A DNA stretch of 15,591 bases. Origin: Actinomycetota bacterium (GTDB taxonomy: Bacteria > Actinomycetota > Actinomycetes > Actinomycetales > Microbacteriaceae). The position numbers were made by a program, and so were the translations under genes. The notes under the pieces were generated by a model. It had not been told where the DNA came from, did not search any database, and saw only the letters and a program-made list of their open reading frames with translations. Location: positions 1 through 15,591 of the forward strand of contig WLGC01000005.1 of the NCBI GenBank assembly GCA_009703465.1, given 5' to 3'. Every line of letters begins with the position of its first letter. Within the stretch, counting starts at the first letter, position 1. This document shows positions 1-6,242 of this stretch, piece by piece.

Positions 1-900
1 AGGAGCTACATCCATAACATCAAAGCCAACGACATCAAGCTCTAAGGTTAGGCGCCTGATAATTCTGAGTAAGTCGATAGGTGCAAAACCGCCAGGCTCA
101 GGAGTTCCCGTTGCTGGGGCAAAGCCAGGGTCTAGAACATCAATGTCGATAGAAATATAGGCTTTTGGAGCTCGGGCTTTAGCGTCTTTGATTACATCAG
201 TCACAACTGCCTGTATTCCGCGTTCCCAGAACTCTTGCATCATGTAATGCTTTAGCTTGTGCTCACGCATCCACTTCTGATCTTCTTCGCCGGGCCAATA
301 ACCGCGTAACCCTAATTGCAGAAAACGATCTCCCGGTATCGCACCGGATTCAATAATTCTTCTCATCATCGCGCCGTGACTAGCGAAGTTGCCTTCTAAT
401 TCATAGGCGGTGTCGGCGTGAGCATCGAAGTGAATCATGACGACATTGCCAAAGCCGTGCTCTTCAGCTACTGCTGTGACGGCTGGAAAAGTCACCGAGT
501 GATCCCCGCCAAGAACAACCGGGGTGATTCCACGAGAGGTCACGTGCTTGACGCGGTCGTAAATGGCTTTCCTAGTCGGCTCCCAAAGTCCATGACTGGT
601 AATTGCGTCTCCGAAGTCGACAACCTTAAGGTGCTGAAAAATCTCAACGCCCAAATCTAAGTGATAAGTGCCTGGGCCGTAAGCGTTGGCTCTAAGGGCT
701 CTAGGCCCGAACCTTGCGCCTGGACGATTTGTTGTGCTGTCATCCCATGGGGCACCAATCACCGCTATGTGTGGCTTGATGATGTCTAGCTGTTCAGGCT
801 CGGACACAAATGGTTGCTTACCAAAAGTCGCTAGGCCTTGGAAGGAAGGTGAGTCGAGCTGGCTACGCATGCCCTCAGGCAAATTGTGAAGTTCAGTCAT
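1..900 (-). CDS. Agmatinase/guanidino-hydrolase (ureohydrolase) family protein, 3' end cut by window edge
   Basis: Ureohydrolases are manganese- or nickel-dependent enzymes that remove urea from a guanidino compound (agmatine, guanidinobutyrate, guanidine, arginine). The minus strand is open from the ATG at 898-900 to the window edge, giving 300 residues; family members are usually about 300-350, so only the C-terminal tail is missing. Metal-ligand motifs are visible: GGDHS (His134), FDAHAD (Asp159, His161, Asp163) and SIDIDVLDPGFAPATGTPEPGG region (Asp252, Asp254). The N-terminal PGARFGPRALR motif is also typical. At the usual late family motif (VEVSP or VEVAP) it reads MDVAP, with Asp297 where Glu is common. 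No clear Shine-Dalgarno precedes the ATG; a TAATGA eight bases upstream would fit a leaderless start. It diverges from a nucleobase-type permease. The family call is firm; the substrate is not, and agmatinase is only one option. Confidence 0.9.
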   Translation of the reverse strand, partial: MTELHNLPEGMRSQLDSPSFQGLATFGKQPFVSEPEQLDIIKPHIAVIGAPWDDSTTNRPGARFGPRALRANAYGPGTYHLDLGVEIFQHLKVVDFGDAITSHGLWEPTRKAIYDRVKHVTSRGITPVVLGGDHSVTFPAVTAVAEEHGFGNVVMIHFDAHADTAYELEGNFASHGAMMRRIIESGAIPGDRFLQLGLRGYWPGEEDQKWMREHKLKHYMMQEFWERGIQAVVTDVIKDAKARAPKAYISIDIDVLDPGFAPATGTPEPGGFAPIDLLRIIRRLTLELDVVGFDVMDVAP

Positions 901-995
901 GACGTTAATCATTACACATGACAATTAAAGGCACGGGTATAGTCTAAAAAGCGTCGCAACGGGGCGGCAGGATTTGTGGAACGGAGTAGCAGTAA
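901..995. promoter_or_regulatory. Divergent promoter region between ureohydrolase and permease
   Basis: This 95-base gap must hold promoters for both divergent genes. On the plus strand TATAGT at 938-943, preceded by GG, is a good -10 candidate and would give a leader of about 45 bases before the permease ATG; no convincing -35 sits at the right distance. GGAG at 983-986 is the permease ribosome binding site, nine bases from its ATG. On the minus strand TAATGA (909-914) is a possible -10 for a leaderless ureohydrolase transcript. I could not fit a guanidine riboswitch fold here. Confidence 0.4.
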
Positions 996-2384
996 ATGGC
1001 TGAACTAATTGAAACTCGTGGCGTGGAAACTGTTCCTGACAGTGAGCGCACTGCCAAACCAGGAAGCTTAATCAGAGTATTCCTTGGAGCCAACCTCTCT
1101 CTTTCGGTGATGGTATTCGGCTGGATTGCAATCTTGTATGGATTGGGCTTCTGGGAGGCCGTGTCTGCGATTGTTGTTGGAACAGTTATTGGTGCAGCCT
1201 TTGTTGCAAGAACGGCACTTCTTGGTTGGAAGGCAGCAACAAACAACTCAGTGGCATCGGGTGCCTACTTTGGAGTGCGAGGTCGGCTTGTAGGTTCGTT
1301 TGTCGGTCTACTAATCACCATGCAGTACATAGCTTTGACTGTCTGGACCGGTGGAGAGATGACTTCCGCGAGCCTATCTAGGCTTTTCGGTTTCGAACTT
1401 TCCGACTTAGCTCTTTCTTTCGGCTATGGCCTTATCGCAATCCTTATTGTGTTGTTTGCAATCATTGGCTATCGATTCATCCTCAAGCTGAATGCTTTGA
1501 TTGCACCGGTGATGATTCTTTTGATGGCCTTGACGCTAATTGCTCTATGGCCAAGTTTTGATGCGGGCTACGCAGGAGAACCAGAACTTTACGCCCTGGG
1601 TTCTTTTTGGCCAACCTGGCTGCTTGCTGTTCTAACAGCAGGGCTAGCAGGACCGGTGTCTTATGTAACTCAAACAGGTGACTGGTCGAGATATATTTCT
1701 AAGTCAAACTCAGAGTCACAGGTAGTTTCAAACACATTTATTGCAATGTTAGTGGGCCTTACTTTGCCAACCGTTTTTGGGGCATTTGTAGCAACAGCGG
1801 CTTTCGATGAGTTCAGCTTTGCAGCTGGTTATGTTGCTGGATCGCCAGCTTGGTTAGTTGTTCCACTGCTTCTTGTGGCGATAGTTGGATCTCTTGGTCA
1901 AGGTTCTATAAATCTTTACAGTATGGGGTTAGACCTTGATGCGATCCTGCCGAAGTTTTCAAGGCTAAAGTCAACGATTCTGGTAGCTGTAATTTCTACT
2001 GCCCTGGTTTTCATCGGACGTTTCGTTTTTGACGCAGAGGCTGCAGTTACAAACTCAGTGCTATTTCTCACAGCTTTGGCAAGCTCTTGGGCTTCGATAA
2101 GCATTTTTATGTACTGGCGAACCAAGGGTCAATTTGATCAAGTTGACCTGCAGGTCTTCAACTCTCAGAGAAAAGGTGGCCAGTACTGGTTTACCGGGGG
2201 CTGGAATTTCGGTGCAGTCTTTTCTTGGGCACTCGGTGCTACCGCGGGAATCCTTGGCGTTTCCAGCGTGGACTATGTTGGCCCGCTTGCCGAAGCTTTC
2301 GGTGGCCTCGATCTGAGCGTGGCTGCAGCTGTTGTTGTCTCGATCTCAACTATGGCTATTGCAAGTACTGTGCGTCGAAAGTAA
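996..2384 (+). CDS. NCS1-family permease (cytosine/purine permease-like)
   Basis: A 462-residue integral membrane protein with about twelve hydrophobic segments, the usual size and build of nucleobase:cation symporter-1 transporters (CodB, PucI, allantoin and hydantoin permeases). The N-terminal stretch NNSVASGAYFGVRGRLVGSF (residues about 83-102) matches the conserved early-helix region of the family, normally seen as S-R-A-x-F-G-x-R-G. The ATG is supported by GGAG nine bases upstream. It is divergent from an agmatinase-family hydrolase, so the two may import and break down the same nitrogen compound, but this is inference from context. The substrate cannot be read from sequence by eye; cytosine, purines, allantoin or a guanidino compound are all possible. 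The gene is followed by a strong hairpin at 2411-2446 that may also stop its transcript. Confidence 0.82.
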   Translation: MAELIETRGVETVPDSERTAKPGSLIRVFLGANLSLSVMVFGWIAILYGLGFWEAVSAIVVGTVIGAAFVARTALLGWKAATNNSVASGAYFGVRGRLVGSFVGLLITMQYIALTVWTGGEMTSASLSRLFGFELSDLALSFGYGLIAILIVLFAIIGYRFILKLNALIAPVMILLMALTLIALWPSFDAGYAGEPELYALGSFWPTWLLAVLTAGLAGPVSYVTQTGDWSRYISKSNSESQVVSNTFIAMLVGLTLPTVFGAFVATAAFDEFSFAAGYVAGSPAWLVVPLLLVAIVGSLGQGSINLYSMGLDLDAILPKFSRLKSTILVAVISTALVFIGRFVFDAEAAVTNSVLFLTALASSWASISIFMYWRTKGQFDQVDLQVFNSQRKGGQYWFTGGWNFGAVFSWALGATAGILGVSSVDYVGPLAEAFGGLDLSVAAAVVVSISTMAIASTVRRK

Positions 2385-2410
2385 ATGACTGAGAATCATC
2401 CTTAAATAAA

Positions 2411-2446
2411 GAAATCCCAGTTCTCGTGAGAAGAAACTGGGATTTC
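2411..2446 (-). terminator. Rho-independent terminator downstream of tRNA-Lys
   Basis: A perfect 12-base-pair inverted repeat (GAAATCCCAGTT at 2411-2422 and its complement at 2435-2446) encloses a 12-base loop. Read on the minus strand it begins one base after the tRNA-Lys discriminator base and is followed by a T-rich run (TTTATTT), so it is a classic terminator for the tRNA. On the plus strand the same stem lies 26 bases past the permease stop codon but lacks a T tract, so any bidirectional use would be less efficient. Confidence 0.85.
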
Positions 2447-2447
2447 G

Positions 2448-2520
2448 TGCACCCCCCGGGACTTGAACCCGGAACCCACTGATTAAGAGTCAGTTGCTCT
2501 GCCGATTGAGCTAGAGGTGC
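2448..2520 (-). tRNA. tRNA-Lys, anticodon CTT
   Basis: Reading the minus strand, 73 bases fold as a complete cloverleaf. The acceptor stem GCACCTC pairs with GGGGTGC (one G-T pair), with discriminator base A. The D-arm is GCTC/GAGC. The anticodon stem ACTGA/TCAGT holds a seven-base loop CTCTTAA, so the anticodon is CTT (lysine AAG codon). The T-arm CCGGG-TTCAAGT-CCCGG is canonical. The 3' CCA is not encoded (the genome reads CGA), so it must be added by a nucleotidyltransferase. A strong terminator follows directly. Confidence 0.96.
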
Positions 2521-2571
2521 TAGTGGCGCCGAAAGGGCGCAACGAGATAAAACTTTAGCACAATCCTGACT

Positions 2572-2577
2572 TAGACT
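2572..2577 (+). promoter_or_regulatory. Candidate -10 box of a leaderless bcp transcript
   Basis: TAGACT ends seven bases before the bcp ATG. That spacing would place the transcription start at or next to the start codon, and no good Shine-Dalgarno sequence precedes the ATG. Leaderless mRNAs are common in actinobacteria. No convincing -35 box is seen, so this is only a candidate. Confidence 0.35.
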
Positions 2578-2584
2578 TTTAGGT

Positions 2585-3058
2585 ATGAGCACTGCTAAGA
2601 AGCTAGAAATAGGCGAAAAAGCCCCGGCCTTCAAACTGCTAGATCACAAAGGTGACAAGACGTCGCTGGCCGATTTTAAGGGTAAAAAAGTAATCCTCTA
2701 CTTCTACCCTGCGGCGGCTACTCCCGGCTGCACCAAAGAGGCCTGTGACTTTAACGACAATCTCAACTCATTCAAAAAGGCAGGCTTCACTGTCCTTGGG
2801 GTAAGCCCAGACGCACCAGAGAAGCTAGCTAAGTTCAAAAAAGCAGAGGCTTTGAACTTCACCCTGCTGAGTGATCCAGAACTTGAACTCCACAAAACCT
2901 ACGGTGCCTTTGGAAAGAAATCCATGTATGGACGTGAGTACGAGGGTGTGATTCGTTCCACATTTGCAATTGATGAAAAGGGAAAGATTTCTCTAGCTCT
3001 TTATAACGTCAAGGCAACCGGTCACGTAGCGATGCTAAGAAAGCAACTAGAGATCTAA
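2585..3058 (+). CDS. bcp: Thioredoxin-dependent peroxiredoxin, Bcp/PrxQ type
   Basis: This cytoplasmic peroxidase reduces hydrogen peroxide and organic hydroperoxides, using thioredoxin as the usual electron donor. At 157 residues it is full length for the Bcp/PrxQ family. It has the thioredoxin-like AhpC/TSA fold pattern: GEKAPAFKLLD at the N-terminus, then VILYFYP leading to TPGCTKEAC. Cys49 is the peroxidatic cysteine, with conserved Thr46 and Pro47, and Cys54 five residues on is the expected resolving cysteine of the atypical two-Cys PrxQ class. RSTFAIDEKGKI late in the protein is also a family hallmark. The stretch before the active site reads YPAAATPGCT where YPKDxTPGCT is commoner, a mild deviation. 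Its 3' end overlaps the convergent membrane-protein gene by 12 bases. Confidence 0.94.
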   Translation: MSTAKKLEIGEKAPAFKLLDHKGDKTSLADFKGKKVILYFYPAAATPGCTKEACDFNDNLNSFKKAGFTVLGVSPDAPEKLAKFKKAEALNFTLLSDPELELHKTYGAFGKKSMYGREYEGVIRSTFAIDEKGKISLALYNVKATGHVAMLRKQLEI

Positions 3059-3463
3059 ATCTGTTTCAGCCGTTTGGCTGGTTGCAGCAATGACTTTTTT
3101 TGTAAAAAGTAGCACCATCACAAAGACTGATGGAATGATTAGCAACCATCCAATTGCCTGCGATCCAAATTGCCCGCTAAAACTTGCTGATGCAACTGCC
3201 AACTGAACCAATTGCCAAAAAACAGCCGCCGATCTTGCCCACCGGCGACCGAAAAAAAGTTTTATTGACACAAAAATCAACCAAGCGGCCGTAGCCAATA
3301 CCAAGGCCAGTAATGCCACGCTGGTGGTGAAGCTTTGAGTTTCCCCAGCAATTAGTGCCAGCATTAGCTGGCTCCCCAGAAAGCCCAGGAAGGCGCCCTC
3401 GAGCATCACCGTGGCACTGGCCAAGACCAGTCCGAATGGCCTCTTTTGCTCAGGTTTAGACAT
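3047..3463 (-). CDS. Small four-helix membrane protein of unknown function
   Basis: I do not recognise a named family. The chosen ATG at 3461-3463 gives 138 residues and has a strong ribosome site, GAGGAG at 3467-3472. A longer reading from a TTG at 3490 adds nine residues but has no ribosome site. After a short charged N-terminus (MSKPEQKRPFG) there are four hydrophobic segments, at about residues 11-34, 46-66, 77-95 and 102-120, with a basic cytoplasmic patch (KLFFGRRWARS) between the second and third. The C-terminus is polar and acidic. It looks like the small conserved actinobacterial integral membrane proteins that lack an assigned role. Its 3' end overlaps bcp tail to tail by 12 bases, and the gene is transcribed away from whiB. 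No enzymatic motif is visible. Confidence 0.75.
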   Translation of the reverse strand: MSKPEQKRPFGLVLASATVMLEGAFLGFLGSQLMLALIAGETQSFTTSVALLALVLATAAWLIFVSIKLFFGRRWARSAAVFWQLVQLAVASASFSGQFGSQAIGWLLIIPSVFVMVLLFTKKVIAATSQTAETDLDL

Positions 3464-3575
3464 CTGCTCCTCGATATTGGGTATTGCCAAAAAGGGGTGG
3501 GTGTGGAACGATTTTTATAGGACGAAAACCGCTTTATCAGCGTAAATCACCTTATCGGTAATAGTTTTCACCTCG

Positions 3576-3602
3576 TTTGGCCGAGTTCCTCTCAGTGCCA
3601 AA
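3576..3602 (+). promoter_or_regulatory. Dyad symmetry in the whiB upstream region
   Basis: The gap 3491-3634 separates the divergent membrane-protein and whiB genes. It contains TTTGGC at 3576-3581 and the exact complement GCCAAA at 3597-3602, 15 bases apart, beginning 59 bases before the whiB ATG. Spacing of about two helical turns would suit a dimeric regulator. A possible -10 (TACATA, about 3612-3617) follows. AAGGA at 3618-3622 is a weak ribosome site, 12 bases from the ATG. The dyad is seen; its function is only a suggestion. Confidence 0.3.
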
Positions 3603-3634
3603 GTTACACACTACATAAAGGAATATCGTCACAT

Positions 3635-3889
3635 ATGGACATGCAATGGCTAAATGAATCACGTTGCCTAACCGAAGATCCGGAACTATTTTTTCCGGTA
3701 GGTAACACAGGTCCAGCAGTTGACCAGATTGATCAAGCCAAGGCAGTTTGTCGCGAATGTAATGTGGCAACTCAGTGCCTGGAGTACGCAATCAAAGAGA
3801 ACCAGGACACCGGCGTTTGGGGTGGACTAAGTGAAGATGAGCGTAAGTCTCTCAAGCGCAAGTACGCCAGAGCCCGCCGAGCTGGCTAA
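3635..3889 (+). CDS. whiB1: WhiB-family iron-sulfur transcription factor, WhiB1-like
   Basis: WhiB proteins bind a [4Fe-4S] cluster, partner with the primary sigma factor and respond to nitric oxide or redox change; WhiB1 is essential in mycobacteria. This 84-residue protein has all four cluster cysteines: Cys11, Cys39, Cys42 and Cys48 (C-x27-C-x2-C-x5-C). The GVWGG turn (60-64) is followed by a basic C-terminal tail (KSLKRKYARARR) that contacts DNA. The segments EDPELFFPVGNTGPA and GVWGGLSEDERKSLKR closely resemble mycobacterial WhiB1, and the length agrees. The neighbouring convergent PdtaS-type kinase gives the same pair as Rv3219-Rv3220c in M. tuberculosis, supporting the WhiB1 assignment over other WhiB paralogues. 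The first of two nearby ATG codons is used, matching the MD-W start of the family. Confidence 0.93.
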   Translation: MDMQWLNESRCLTEDPELFFPVGNTGPAVDQIDQAKAVCRECNVATQCLEYAIKENQDTGVWGGLSEDERKSLKRKYARARRAG

Positions 3890-3911
3890 ACCAAACTCAT
3901 TCAAGCAAGCT

Positions 3912-5384
3912 CTATAGCGGAATAGTTATTGCCACTCTGGCTCCGCCCTCACTTGGCGATGACCAGTGAATGCTTCCCCTTAGCTCACCCTCAATCAAAG
4001 TTCTTATGATTTGAGTGCCGAGCCCTGTTCCAACCTCACCCTGTGCAAGACCCTTACCGTTATCAGAAACGGTGATGAACAACTCTTTAGATTTACGATC
4101 GGCATTGATTGCCACTACACCGCTTCGCTCGGCTAGTCCGTGCTGGACAGCATTTGTGACAATTTCAGTCAGCGCCACAGCCAGCGGTGTTGCCTTTTCG
4201 CTTCGCAACTTACCAAACTTGCCATCGATGATTGTCTTCACCGATGTATTCAAGCTTGAAGCAACCTCAGTTGCCAGCATCAGGATTCGATCAAAGACCT
4301 CATCAAAATTCACATCCTGACTTAGACCCTCACTTAGGGTGTCGTGGACCAGGGCGATGGCATCTACTCGTCTCATGGCTTGCTGGAGAGAATCTTTAGC
4401 TTCGTTTGATTCACTGCGGCGAGATTGAATTCTTAGCAGGCTGGCCACGGTCTGCAGATTGTTCTTCACCCGGTGGTGAATTTCCCGAATGGTTGCATCC
4501 TTTGTGATTAGCTCGCGCTCCTGCATTCTCAAATCGGTCGCATCCCGGCACATCACAATTGCGCCCACTCGCTTGCCACCAGACCAAAGCGGAATCGCCC
4601 GAACAGTCAGTGTGACATTTTGTGATTCCATATCGGTGCGCCATGGAGCTCGACCAGAAAGTACCAGTGGCAAAGATTCATCAACGTTTTTTCCGGCCAA
4701 AATTGCATTCGATGCCTCAGCCAATGATTTACCCTCGAGCTCGCCAATAATTCCCAAACGATTGAAAGCTGAAAGTCCATTAGGGCTGGCAAAAATTACT
4801 GTTCCTGATTCATCAAGTCTTAGAATTCCATCATTTGCTCTAGGTGCACCTCGGCGAGGGCCGGTTGGATTATTCACATCTGGAAAGTTTCCCTCGGCAA
4901 CCATAGCTAAAAGATCATTTCCGCAGCCAAGGTAATTCAGTTGCAAACGGTTTGGCATTAGCACCTCGGAAAGATTGGTGTGCCTGGTCACCACGGCAAT
5001 TGGCTGGCTAGTTGCTGCATCTGATTTTTTTGAAAGTTTTCTACGAACTGGAATTGCACTCAAGCGAGTTGTGGTGCCATCTGATCCAGCCTGAGCCTTT
5101 GTATCAACAGTTGTTCCACTTTCAAAGGCTTGCTTTACCTGAGCAGCCCATTCTTTTCTAATTGGCTCCCCACTGATGTCGCGATAAAAAATGGTTGCCG
5201 CCGAAGAAGGCCGAGCATGTCCGGCGGCAACAAAACCGCCATCTTGAGTAGGTAGCCAAAGAATTAGGTCCGCAAAAACTAAGTCAGCAAGAATTTGCCA
5301 GTCAGATTGCAATAGGGCTAGCCACTCAACATCGGCGGCTGTTGCCACTCCGTGAGCCTTATTGATTTCACTTAGCGTTGACAC
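3912..5384 (-). CDS. pdtaS: Sensor histidine kinase, PdtaS-like (HisKA_2 family)
   Basis: This is a soluble sensor kinase of 490 residues with no membrane segment. The N-terminal domain (about 1-140) begins STLSEI and contains the WQILADLVFADLILW segment, closely resembling mycobacterial PdtaS (Rv3220c). A PAS-like domain covers about 180-285 (ILRLDESGTVIFASPNGLSAFNRLG). The HisKA_2 phospho-acceptor region EIHHRVKNNLQTVASLLRIQ places His303/His304 at the phosphorylation site. The ATPase domain follows: N-box TEIVTNAVQHG (407-417), DNGKGL (441-446) and GTGLGTQI (453-460). In mycobacteria the partner is PdtaR, an ANTAR antiterminator; no such gene is in this window. The start is GTG, lying directly against the stop codon of the upstream ATPase with no visible ribosome site, so translation is probably coupled. 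The gene is convergent with whiB1. Confidence 0.92.
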   Translation of the reverse strand: MSTLSEINKAHGVATAADVEWLALLQSDWQILADLVFADLILWLPTQDGGFVAAGHARPSSAATIFYRDISGEPIRKEWAAQVKQAFESGTTVDTKAQAGSDGTTTRLSAIPVRRKLSKKSDAATSQPIAVVTRHTNLSEVLMPNRLQLNYLGCGNDLLAMVAEGNFPDVNNPTGPRRGAPRANDGILRLDESGTVIFASPNGLSAFNRLGIIGELEGKSLAEASNAILAGKNVDESLPLVLSGRAPWRTDMESQNVTLTVRAIPLWSGGKRVGAIVMCRDATDLRMQERELITKDATIREIHHRVKNNLQTVASLLRIQSRRSESNEAKDSLQQAMRRVDAIALVHDTLSEGLSQDVNFDEVFDRILMLATEVASSLNTSVKTIIDGKFGKLRSEKATPLAVALTEIVTNAVQHGLAERSGVVAINADRKSKELFITVSDNGKGLAQGEVGTGLGTQIIRTLIEGELRGSIHWSSPSEGGARVAITIPL

Positions 5385-6242
5385 TTAAACGAGTTTAGCC
5401 ACCGCTCTCTTTGGCAGGCTTCGATCCAGTTGATTCTTCTGGCCAAGTATTTGAGTTTTAGTTATCAGTCCAATTGCCTGCCTAGCTGCAGAGGAGCGCT
5501 TGCCAAGTGCCAGCGGGATAGAGGATCGAATTGCCGCATCGGCGGCGGCTGGATCATCTGGGATAAAGCCAGCTACCTGTATTTGACCTAGGCGAAAGAG
5601 GGTTTCCTGAATTTGAGATTTTGCCGATGAGCCCAAGACCGATACTCGCAATCGGTTAACCACAGTAATTACCTCGGCTTTTTCTTGGATATCAGTAAGT
5701 GCGCTTATCGCATCAAGATGCCTGGCAATTGAAACCGGGTCAGCACCGCAAACGGCTACTACTTGATCAGAGTTTTTTAGTGCCCATCTAGAAACGCAAT
5801 TTCGCTGCACCAGGGTCGCTACCTGTGCAACATCACTTTCGATGCTGGAGGCCAAATCAAGAATCACGTAGTCATAGCAAGATTGGGCCAAATCAATTAG
5901 GCCTGAGAATTTTTCCTCAGAGACCTCGGCCCAGCGACTGGCTGAACTCAATCCGGTCATCACGCTCAGATGGTTTTTACCTACCTCTAGATTTACGCTC
6001 AATCGCTCCAATTGCTCGAGATCAAATCGCTGCTGGAAAACCAAGCGGCAGGCTGCAGCTAGGCCTGCCGGCTGATTATTGAGACCTAAGAGAACATCAA
6101 TACTTGGGCCATAGGTATCGGCGTCGATTAGAAGTACTTTTTTTGAACTGGCCACTAACTCGGCGGCAACAGAAATAGCCAAAGATGATTTTCCGGGTGA
6201 GCCATTTGCCGACCAAAAGGAGATTAGCTTTGCCCTAGCCAT
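5385..6242 (-). CDS. CpaE/MinD-like P-loop ATPase with altered Walker A motif
   Basis: A 285-residue member of the SIMIBI (ParA/MinD/CpaE) ATPase group. The P-loop is SANGSPGKSS (residues 11-20) with the nucleotide-binding Lys18 present. The signature lysine of the deviant Walker A motif (first K of KGGVGKT) is replaced by Asn13. The A' motif VLLIDADTYGPSID has Asp40 and Asp42, and Walker B is YDYVILDLAS (Asp129). Later PDDPAAADAAIRSSIPLALG (about 230-249) matches the C-terminal region of MinD/CpaE proteins, where the partner switches. CpaE proteins localise Tad pilus machinery and also have altered P-loops, so with the SAF gene upstream a CpaE-like role is the closest parallel. The ATG lies inside the end of the SAF gene (8-base overlap), and the stop abuts the kinase start, so the three are tightly coupled. 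The true function is unknown. Confidence 0.82.
   Translation of the reverse strand: MARAKLISFWSANGSPGKSSLAISVAAELVASSKKVLLIDADTYGPSIDVLLGLNNQPAGLAAACRLVFQQRFDLEQLERLSVNLEVGKNHLSVMTGLSSASRWAEVSEEKFSGLIDLAQSCYDYVILDLASSIESDVAQVATLVQRNCVSRWALKNSDQVVAVCGADPVSIARHLDAISALTDIQEKAEVITVVNRLRVSVLGSSAKSQIQETLFRLGQIQVAGFIPDDPAAADAAIRSSIPLALGKRSSAARQAIGLITKTQILGQKNQLDRSLPKRAVAKLV

Noticed and set aside
418..889. Plus-strand open frames opposite the ureohydrolase
   Set aside because: The opposite strand encodes all metal-binding motifs of the ureohydrolase family over the full length, so these are shadows.
901..995. Possible guanidine riboswitch upstream of the NCS1 permease, suggested by several ACGG-containing segments
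   Set aside because: The ACGG segments are not flanked by complementary stems as in the mini-ykkC class, and the 95-base gap does not match the longer ykkC aptamer by eye.
2521..2540. Small GCGCC-GAAAG-GGCGC hairpin just upstream of the tRNA gene
   Set aside because: It has only five base pairs, no T tract on either strand, and may simply be part of the tRNA precursor leader; no function can be supported.
2356..2634. Open frame on the minus strand covering the tRNA
   Set aside because: It runs through the tRNA-Lys and its terminator and into bcp antisense; it has no ribosome site and no plausible protein features.
3552..3791. Minus-strand open frame overlapping whiB
   Set aside because: It is antisense to the well-supported WhiB gene and its upstream region, and its composition is not protein-like.
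4489..4935. Plus-strand 148-codon open frame antisense to the PdtaS-like kinase
   Set aside because: The frame is long by chance in the shadow of a firmly identified gene and shows no domain or ribosome site.
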